Positions 5,916 to 11,908 of a stretch of 16,414 nt of DNA are shown piece after piece. The DNA is from CAYGLV01 sp964351025 (GTDB lineage: Bacteria; Actinomycetota; Thermoleophilia; Gaiellales; Gaiellaceae): positions 1-16,414 of the forward strand of contig CAYGLV010000055.1 of the NCBI GenBank assembly GCA_964351025.1. The letters are read 5' to 3'. A program made the position numbers and the translations under genes. How positions within the stretch are numbered: position 1 is the first letter of the stretch; every line of letters begins with the position of its first letter. The notes under the pieces are model-generated. The model searched no databases. It was not told where the DNA came from and saw nothing but the letters and a program-made list of their open reading frames with translations.

Positions 5916-6898
5916 GCTCCTGGGCCGACTTCCGCGACCTGCCGCTCACGATCGAGCGCGCCGAACTGGAGGGCCTCACCAAGGACGTCACGAGCGCGTG
6001 GACGCGGCGGACGACGGTGTTCCACCTCCACGGCCTCGGTCACGAAGGGATCGGAGAGGACGTCACCTACGACGGCGACGCGCAGCTCGCACTGCAGGCG
6101 GCCGGGCCGGACGTCGTGCCTGTCGGGGAGCACACCCTCGCCTCGTTCTCCGCGCTCGTCGGAGAGCTGCCCGGCTACACGCCGTGGGCGCTCGAGAGCG
6201 CCGCGCTCGATCTGGCACTGCGCCAGGCCGGGCTCCCGCTCTGGCGCGCGCTCGACCGCGAGCCCCGGCCGGTCTCCTTCGTCATCTCGAGCCGGCTCGA
6301 CCCCTACGCCTGGCTCGCGCTCTACCCCGGGCTCCGCTTCAAGCTCGACGCCGAGCCCGAGTGGACGCCCGAGCTCGTCGCCGGCCTCGCGGCGACCGGT
6401 GCCGTGGACGTCGTCGATCTCAAGGGCCACTACCGTGGCAGCTTCACCGGCCCCGCCGCCGACCCCGCGCTCTACCGCCTCGTCGCCGAGGGCTTCCCGG
6501 ACGCCTGGATCGAGGACCCCTGGCTCGAGCCCGGCACCGAGGCGGTGCTGCTGCCGCACCGCGACCGGCTCACCTACGACGCGCCGATCCACTCGGTCGC
6601 CGATGTCGAGGCGCTGCCGTTTCCGCCGCGCTGCCTCAACTCCAAGCCGTCGCGCTTCGGCTCGCTCGAGCGGCTGCTCGACTTCTACGACCACTGCGAG
6701 GAGAAGGGCATCTCGCTCTACGGTGGCGGCCAGTTCGAGCTCGGCCCCGGCCGCGGCCAGATCCAGTACCTCGCCTCGCTCTTCCACCCCGACGCCGCGA
6801 ACGACGTCGCCCCGCCTGCCTTCAACGCGCCCGCGCCGCTGGCCGGGCTGCCGCAGAGCCCACTGCCGCCCGCCTCGCAGGAGCCGGGCTTCCGTTGA
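5912..6898 (+). CDS. Enolase-superfamily (mandelate racemase/muconate lactonizing enzyme-like) protein
   Basis: This 328-aa protein has an N-terminal capping part (about 1-115) and a barrel with the expected superfamily positions: Lys144 (RFKLD, strand-2 lysine region), Asp169-Leu-Lys171 (strand 3), Trp-Ile-Glu201-Asp202-Pro (strand 4), Asp223 (LTYDAPIHS, strand 5), NSKPSRFGS with Lys245 (strand 6), and a glycine-rich YGGGQFELGPGRG end. Three acidic residues can bind Mg2+, and Lys144/Lys245 could act as the acid-base pair, as in the muconate-lactonizing and o-succinylbenzoate-synthase groups. The exact substrate is not recognisable. Translational coupling to psuG suggests a role tied to pseudouridine or related nucleoside breakdown. 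An o-succinylbenzoate synthase role looks less likely because a futalosine-pathway-type hydrolase lies nearby, but this is weak evidence. Confidence 0.75.
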   Translation: MSSWADFRDLPLTIERAELEGLTKDVTSAWTRRTTVFHLHGLGHEGIGEDVTYDGDAQLALQAAGPDVVPVGEHTLASFSALVGELPGYTPWALESAALDLALRQAGLPLWRALDREPRPVSFVISSRLDPYAWLALYPGLRFKLDAEPEWTPELVAGLAATGAVDVVDLKGHYRGSFTGPAADPALYRLVAEGFPDAWIEDPWLEPGTEAVLLPHRDRLTYDAPIHSVADVEALPFPPRCLNSKPSRFGSLERLLDFYDHCEEKGISLYGGGQFELGPGRGQIQYLASLFHPDAANDVAPPAFNAPAPLAGLPQSPLPPASQEPGFR

Positions 6899-6912
6899 GG
6901 CACGCCGCGTTG

Positions 6913-6918
6913 TAGGGT
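6913..6918 (+). promoter_or_regulatory. Leaderless-type -10 box (TAGGGT)
   Basis: TAGGGT ends seven bases before GTG 6926, which places transcription initiation on the start codon. There is no Shine-Dalgarno sequence in the 27-bp gap after the enolase-like gene. The same box recurs at 9072-9077 with nearly the same spacing. Confidence 0.45.
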
Positions 6919-6925
6919 CGCGCGG

Positions 6926-7786
6926 GTGAGGCGCATCGCCGTCACCGTCCTCCTCGTTGGACTCCTCGGGGGCACCGCCGGAGCGGCACCGGCGCCGCCG
7001 GGCCGCACGGAAGCCGTGTCGGAGCTCAACGCCGCCATCGAGGATGAGCGCCGCGCGCTCGCACTCCTGCGCAAGACTCCACCGCGACTGGAGACGGCCT
7101 ACTGGAGGATCGTCAGCGCGCGGGCGCGCTTGCGTCACGTCAGCGACTTCGCGAGCACGGCCGCCCTGCCAAGGCAGGTCGAGGAAGATCTCGAACGCGC
7201 GCGAAGCGCGGACGACCTCGCCCAGATGGCAATCGTCGACGTCTGGGCCAAGATCAGGGAGGACGCCCGGCCGGCCGAAGCGGCCCTCGAAGAGGCGCTA
7301 CGGAGAAAGACGCGCGCCCTCCCGCTCCTGCAGACTGCGGCCGCGCCGACCGGGACGCCCCAGTGCTCCGACGGCAAGGACAACGACCGAGACGGGGTCG
7401 TGGACTGGAAGCTCGAATCCGGTTGTACATCCGCGCGCGACGTGCGCGAGCAGTCACCGTTGTCGTGCGACGTCCAGTCACGCATCCTGAGCGGGCGCCT
7501 CGTGGTCTCCGGCTCGTGCTCGGGCGCGTTCTCCGAGATCGAGTTCAGGCTCCTCGGCGGCGTCCGGCTGAACGGCCGTTACGACGTCATGCACGCGCCG
7601 GCCTGCGGCGCACCGACGACGGCCGGCGTCCGCTGCTCGACCAAGGACGGCGCCGCGAATCCGAAGCACCTCGTCGACGCACGCTTCACGACCACGTCGC
7701 GCGATCCGCTGCAGCGCGTCCAGCTCCGTTTCTTCGACATCAGGAAGCGCCAGATCGGGCGCTTCGTCGTGCCCCCGCTGCGCTGA
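6926..7786 (+). CDS. Secreted protein with Cys-framed acidic (calcium-type) motif, unknown function
   Basis: This 286-aa protein opens with a clear Sec signal peptide (MRRIAVTVLLVGLLGGTAGA, cleavage near Ala20-Ala24). Residues about 27-138 are helical, rich in Arg, Glu and Ala, and could form a helical bundle or coiled coil. At 147-167 there is a short Cys-flanked motif, CSDGKDNDRDGVVDW then LESGC. This is the CxDGxDNDxDGxxD pattern found in many secreted or surface proteins, with the Asp/Asn spacing of a calcium-binding loop. The remaining part (about 180-286) contains further cysteines (181, near 198, 226 and 237) and beta-strand-like sequence, suggesting a small disulfide-stabilised C-terminal domain. 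The whole protein is not a family I can name. It is convergent with the next gene, seven bases apart. Confidence 0.75.
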   Translation: MRRIAVTVLLVGLLGGTAGAAPAPPGRTEAVSELNAAIEDERRALALLRKTPPRLETAYWRIVSARARLRHVSDFASTAALPRQVEEDLERARSADDLAQMAIVDVWAKIREDARPAEAALEEALRRKTRALPLLQTAAAPTGTPQCSDGKDNDRDGVVDWKLESGCTSARDVREQSPLSCDVQSRILSGRLVVSGSCSGAFSEIEFRLLGGVRLNGRYDVMHAPACGAPTTAGVRCSTKDGAANPKHLVDARFTTTSRDPLQRVQLRFFDIRKRQIGRFVVPPLR

Positions 7787-7793
7787 GCTCCGC

Positions 7794-8483
7794 CTACGTC
7801 GCTTTCCGGCCCCTGGGCTTCACGCGTGCCGCCTGGTCGTAGTACAGCAGCGCCGCGCCGAGGAAGAGCAGCGGCGAGATGACGACGTCGGCCAGAGCGA
7901 GCGCCGCGCGCCCGCCGGCATCCGCCGAGTCGCGCAAGAGGAAGAACAGCACGAGCCGTGTCAGGAAGAAGAGGATCGCGAGCGTCGCGAGCGACCCGAG
8001 TGCATGCACGAAATCGGCCCTGGCAAGCTCGAATCCACGCCGAAACCCCGCGCGCACACCGAGCCCCTCGATCGTCACCGCCGGCACGACGAGCCCGAAG
8101 AGCGAGAGCCACGCGACCGCAGGCAGCACGAAGACCACGAGCAGGAACGGGGCGGGCAGGAAGACCAGCGCACCGCAGGCGCCGGCGGTGACCGCGGTGC
8201 CGGCCGAGGGCCGAATTCCCGCGACGACCGCGGAGGCAGCGACGAAGCTCACCGAGAGCAGCGCGGAGCCAAGCGTCGCAAGCGTCACGAAGACGCCGCG
8301 CCGGTCGAGCCCGACTGCGACCTGCTCGACGACGGCGAACGGCACGCCGATGGCCAGCGCAGCGAGCGGCCGCTGCCCGTAGAGGCGGACGGTCTCGGCG
8401 ACGAGCTGCCCGACCGTCCGCGTCTCTGGCGGCAGCGGCGGCGGGAGCGGCTCCTTCGCCCGCGGAGTCTCGGATCGCGCCAT
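7794..8483 (-). CDS. Polytopic membrane protein of unknown function
   Basis: This 229-aa protein starts with a hydrophilic, proline-rich segment (MARSETPRAKEPLPPPLPPE). The TRTVGQLVAETVRLYGQRPLAAL stretch resembles the amphipathic lead-in of the YciC/GDPD-membrane-domain-like families. Roughly six hydrophobic segments follow, for example around 40-60, 66-88, 95-113, 116-138, 162-184 and 194-215. Between segments, EGLGVRAGFRRGFELARADFVHALG resembles the conserved amphipathic loop of proteins that remodel or sit in membranes without a known active site. No catalytic motif is visible. It follows the hydrolase-like gene on the same strand by 28 bp, so the two may share a transcript; a TAGGCT box (8493-8498) could also give it its own start. 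Confidence 0.7.
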   Translation of the reverse strand: MARSETPRAKEPLPPPLPPETRTVGQLVAETVRLYGQRPLAALAIGVPFAVVEQVAVGLDRRGVFVTLATLGSALLSVSFVAASAVVAGIRPSAGTAVTAGACGALVFLPAPFLLVVFVLPAVAWLSLFGLVVPAVTIEGLGVRAGFRRGFELARADFVHALGSLATLAILFFLTRLVLFFLLRDSADAGGRAALALADVVISPLLFLGAALLYYDQAARVKPRGRKAT

Positions 8484-8511
8484 CGGCCGCGCAGCCTACA
8501 GCCGGTTCCGC

Positions 8512-9054
8512 CTACGCCGCCGACAACGCCCCGACGAGACCGGGAAGCGCCGCCGCCAGCGCCTCGAGCGCCTCGGCCAGATGCCAGCGCGACCGGTCAG
8601 CCTCCTCGATCTCGTTCGCGATCGCACGCAGCTCGAGCGCGGGCACGCCGGCGAGCGCGCAGGCGCGCAGGACGCCGAAGCCCTCCATCGCCTCCACGTC
8701 CACGCCGTGCGTGCCGTCCACCCGGGCGCTCGTGCCGATCGGGAGCACGTGGGCGTCGGGCAGCGCCACACGCGCGACCGCGAGCAGAGCCGGGTCGGGC
8801 ATCGCGCCGCGGAGGACGGGGATCTCCGCGGCGATGTCGCAGTAGACCGACGCCGAGCCCAGCACGAGGTGCGGGGTGCGAATGCCGGAGGCGCGGCGCG
8901 CGCCGGCGATGCCGACATGCAGCACGGCGCCGGGCCGCCGCTCGGCGAGCACGCGTGCGGTGGCCGCCGCCGCCTCGACCGGGCCGATGCCGCACACGAG
9001 CCCGGGCAGGCCGCCCAGCTCCGACTCGGTGGCGGCGACGACGAGGACGTCCAC
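8512..9054 (-). CDS. mqnB: Nucleoside-phosphorylase-fold hydrolase, futalosine hydrolase-like
   Basis: This 180-aa protein has the hallmarks of the MTA/SAH nucleosidase and futalosine hydrolase group: VLVVAATESEL at the N-terminus (catalytic Glu near residue 11), VLHVGIAGA (ribose/base-site loop), VLGSASVYCDI, then VDVEAMEGFGVLRACALAGVPALELRAIANE. The VEAMEG segment contains the ribose-binding Met-Glu pair. RAIANEIEEADRSRWHLAEAL resembles the RA(V/I)SN...D...W end of futalosine hydrolase, which removes hypoxanthine from futalosine in the menaquinone pathway. It is shorter than typical members (about 220-230 aa). Gene symbol is tentative; another purine nucleosidase role is possible. The GTG start at 9054 follows a leaderless-type TACGAT box. 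Confidence 0.65.
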   Translation of the reverse strand: MDVLVVAATESELGGLPGLVCGIGPVEAAAATARVLAERRPGAVLHVGIAGARRASGIRTPHLVLGSASVYCDIAAEIPVLRGAMPDPALLAVARVALPDAHVLPIGTSARVDGTHGVDVEAMEGFGVLRACALAGVPALELRAIANEIEEADRSRWHLAEALEALAAALPGLVGALSAA

Positions 9055-9060
9055 GCCGCG

Positions 9061-9077
9061 ATCGTACGCGGTAGGGT
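9061..9077. promoter_or_regulatory. Divergent leaderless promoters for the hydrolase and cupin genes
   Basis: Only 29 bp separate GTG 9054 (minus) and GTG 9084 (plus). On the minus strand TACGAT (9061-9066) is followed by exactly six bases and then the GTG. On the plus strand TAGGGT (9072-9077) is also followed by exactly six bases and then the GTG. Neither gene has room for, or shows, a Shine-Dalgarno sequence. The symmetry on both strands strongly suggests two leaderless transcripts. Confidence 0.5.
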
Positions 9078-9083
9078 TGCGCC

Positions 9084-9458
9084 GTGGGCTCCACCGTCTT
9101 CCAGCCGGGCGAGCTGGCTTTCGAGCAACGGGGCGACACCGATCCCCGGCTCGTCGCGCGCCTCTCCGACGCGTTGGCGCACTCGCGCGCGAACGTCTGG
9201 CGCTACCCGCCCGGCGCGCGAGGCAAGCGCCATGCCGACCACGGCCAGGAGGAGGTCTTCGTCGTGCTCGCCGGAACGCTGACGGTCGACCTCGGTGACC
9301 CGCCGGTGCGCCAGGAGGTCGGCCGCGGCGGCGTCGTGGTCGTCGAGTCGGGCACCGCCCTCCAGCTCCGCAACGACGGTAGCGACGAGCTCGTGCTCTT
9401 CATCTACGGCGCGCCGCCCGAGACGGGCCGCGCCGAGTTCTACCCCGACGTCGAGTAG
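9084..9458 (+). CDS. Cupin-domain protein
   Basis: This 124-aa single-domain cupin has motif 1 around GARGKRHADHGQEEVFVVLAG (His50, His53, Glu57, Gly64), a slightly altered HxxH form of the usual HxH. Motif 2 is ESGTALQLRNDGSDELVLFIYG, where the usual metal-binding His of P-x-x-x-x-H appears replaced by Leu or Gln (ALQLRN), so a full four-residue metal site is not evident. The fold is secure from the beta-barrel pattern; the function is not (sugar or small-molecule binding, isomerase or storage-type roles occur). The N-terminal 35 residues contain RLSDALAHSRANVWRYPPG, leading into the first barrel strand. The GTG start is placed by the leaderless box six bases upstream. Confidence 0.85.
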   Translation: MGSTVFQPGELAFEQRGDTDPRLVARLSDALAHSRANVWRYPPGARGKRHADHGQEEVFVVLAGTLTVDLGDPPVRQEVGRGGVVVVESGTALQLRNDGSDELVLFIYGAPPETGRAEFYPDVE

Positions 9459-9474
9459 CCGGAAGGACTTACGG

Positions 9475-9512
9475 GCAGGGCCCTAGGGGCGGCCGCGCCC
9501 TGCGGCCCCTGC
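9475..9512. terminator. GC-rich inverted repeats between convergent genes, possible bidirectional terminator
   Basis: The 59-bp gap between the cupin stop and the PadR stop holds overlapping inverted repeats. GCAGGGC (9475-9481) can pair with GCCCTGC (9497-9503), or GCAGGGCCC (9475-9483) with GGCCCCTGC (9504-9512, 8 of 9), around the inner hairpin GGGCG-GCCG-CGCCC (about 9487-9500). No U-rich tail follows on either strand, so intrinsic termination is uncertain. The position between two convergent genes is the main support. Confidence 0.4.
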
Positions 9513-9517
9513 AGGTG

Positions 9518-10117
9518 CTACGGGTCGCCCGCCGCTCCACGTCGTTGCTCCGCGTCGACCGCCCCGGCGGCGGCGCTCGTACCGGATCGAGACCGGACGC
9601 TCAGCACTGCGCTGTTCGCCTCGGCGAGCTCAACGACGCGCAGGTTCGCTTCGGTGTGGAAGACGGCGGCCTCGATGAGGAGGCGGACAAGCGGGTCGTC
9701 CTCGTGCCGGGCGCGAAGCTCGCCGAGCGACGAGAGCTCAGTGAGATACGCCTCACGCTGAACGCGCGCGACCTTCTCGACCGCGTCTTCCCCTAGCCGG
9801 GAAGCGGCGAAGAGCTTGAGGAAGAAGTCGTCTCGGTAGCCGCCTTGCCGGACAAACGGCGCTTCGAGCCAGGCCTCGAGCTCGGCGTGGCCACCGTCGG
9901 TCAGTCGATACACCGTCTTGTCCGGTCGAGCTGTCTGAGGCACCTCTTGCTTGGTCACGAGCCCGTCGCGGACGAGGCGGTCGAGCACCTGGTAGAGATG
10001 GCCGATGTTGAGGTCGCCCCACTGCGGGCCGATCGACTCCTCGAACGTCGTCTTGAGCTCGTATCCGTGGCTCGACCCGTCCGCTAGGAGCGCGAGCACT
10101 GCGTGGTGGATCGGCAT
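9518..10117 (-). CDS. PadR-family transcriptional regulator
   Basis: This 199-aa protein has the PadR winged helix-turn-helix at its N-terminus: HHAVLALLADGSSHGYELKTTFEE, then GHLYQVLDRLVRDGLVTKQE (recognition helix region, about residues 38-58) and the wing VYRLTDGGHAELEAWL. A C-terminal helical part of about 100 residues (FFLKLFAASRLG, AYLTELSSLGELRAR, LIEAAVFHTEANLRVVELAE) matches the Vir_alfa/PadR_C dimerisation helices. The last 30 residues are low-complexity. PadR proteins often repress adjacent exporter genes and respond to small molecules. It lies divergent to the ABC ATPase, and the 19-bp palindrome in the intervening 75 bp is the obvious candidate operator. The gene's own promoter is not clear to me. 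Confidence 0.9.
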   Translation of the reverse strand: MPIHHAVLALLADGSSHGYELKTTFEESIGPQWGDLNIGHLYQVLDRLVRDGLVTKQEVPQTARPDKTVYRLTDGGHAELEAWLEAPFVRQGGYRDDFFLKLFAASRLGEDAVEKVARVQREAYLTELSSLGELRARHEDDPLVRLLIEAAVFHTEANLRVVELAEANSAVLSVRSRSGTSAAAGAVDAEQRRGAAGDP

Positions 10118-10136
10118 GGCGGGCTAGCTTGGCATC

Positions 10137-10166
10137 TTGACCAAATAGATTGTCGCAATGTAGCAT
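10137..10166 (+). promoter_or_regulatory. Promoter of the ABC-ATPase operon (-35 TTGACC, 18 bp, -10 TAGCAT)
   Basis: TTGACC (10137-10142) and TAGCAT (10161-10166) are separated by 18 bp and point to the ABC ATPase, with an expected start near 10173 and a leader of about 20 bases before ATG 10193. This 75-bp gap is visibly less GC-rich than its surroundings. The spacer is filled by the palindromic operator candidate. Confidence 0.6.
10145..10163. promoter_or_regulatory. Candidate PadR operator, copy 1
   Basis: ATAGATTGTCGCAATGTAG is an imperfect palindrome whose core ATTG-TCG-CAAT is perfect; outside it 2 of 4 positions agree per arm. It lies in the -35/-10 spacer of the ABC promoter and overlaps the first three bases of the -10 box, which suits repression by steric block. 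Its reverse complement matches the site at 16220-16238 at 16 of 19 positions. Confidence 0.55.
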
Positions 10167-10192
10167 GACCGAACCGCAGCTCGCAGCGGCCC

Positions 10193-10973
<781 letters not shown>

Positions 10974-10981
<8 letters not shown>

Positions 10982-11906
10982 GTGGTTTTCGAGGCTCGGC
11001 GCAACGGCGCTGGCTTTGGCCGGCGCCGTTCTCGCGCCTGCTGCCGCAACACCGGCAGGAGCCGGTGCGCTCGTCGACCGAACCGGGACGATCGCCTACG
11101 CGCGCTTTCCCTTGGGAGCGGATGCTCAGCTCTTCACGGTGGATGCGAACGGCAGGAATCGCGCCCGGCTCATCCGCCACAACGGCAGCGACAGCGAGCC
11201 GTCATGGTCGCCCGACGGACGGCGGATCGCGTTCACGAGCGTGAACGCGGCAGCGAACCAAGGCATCTTCGTCGCGAGCGCCGACGGCCGTGACATTAAG
11301 CAGCTGACAAGCCACCTGACGCGCCCGAAAGCCACATTCCTCGACGCTCACCCACGCTGGTCACCGGATGGCTCACGAATCGTCTTCCACCGCTACCGCA
11401 ACAACCGGACAACGCTTTTTGCCATGAACGCCGACGGCAGCGGGCTCCGTCAGCTTGGTTCCGGCTTCGAGCCGGCATGGTCTCCGGACGGGCGGACAAT
11501 CGCCTTCTCCGATCGGATCGGCGCGCTCGGGAACTACGACATCTACACGATCGGTGCCGCCGGAGGCGACCGCCGGCGCGTCACGCGCAGCCCGGTGAAC
11601 GACAACGATCCCGACTGGTCGCCGGACGGCCGCACGCTCGCCTTCGAGAGCCGGCGGAACGACAACACCGACATCTACACGATCCGCCTCGACGGGACCG
11701 GCGAGCGACGGCTCACGACCGCCGGCGGCTACGACGTCGCGCCGGTGTGGTCGCCGAACGGCAGGTGGATCGCCTTCGCAAGCCGTCGCACGCGGTCCCA
11801 GTTCGACATCTGGGTGATGAACCGCGACGGGTCGGGACAGACGCGGCTGACGACCGACGTCCGGGCGGACGAAGCGCAGCCAGCCTGGCGGCCGGCTGCC
11901 CGCTAG
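10974..11906 (+). CDS. Secreted TolB-like beta-propeller (PD40 repeats)
   Basis: This 310-aa protein starts with a Sec signal peptide (hydrophobic 8-22, cleavage near Ala30-Ala32). The rest is a beta-propeller of PD40/WD40-like repeats, each with a WSPDG-x-x-(I/L)-(A/V)-F signature: tryptophans at residues 78, 129, 169, 215 and 259 (WSPNG), and a final degenerate WRPAA at 305, giving six blades. Such propellers (TolB C-terminal type) act as extracytoplasmic binding platforms; no enzyme site is visible. ATG 10974 overlaps the ATPase stop by eight bases, so translation is probably coupled and the propeller likely works with the transporter. Two blades share the DNA stretch GACATCTACACGATC, showing recent blade similarity. 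It ends two bases before the convergent permease gene. Confidence 0.88.
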
Positions 11907-11908
11907 CC

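Noticed and set aside
5897..7138. 413-codon minus-strand frame
   Set aside because: Antisense to the enolase-like gene and its neighbour; charge-rich low-complexity translation.
11531..11680. Repeated 15-bp DNA stretch GACATCTACACGATC
   Set aside because: It encodes the equivalent DIYTI strand in two propeller blades, so it reflects protein repeats and not a mobile or regulatory repeat.
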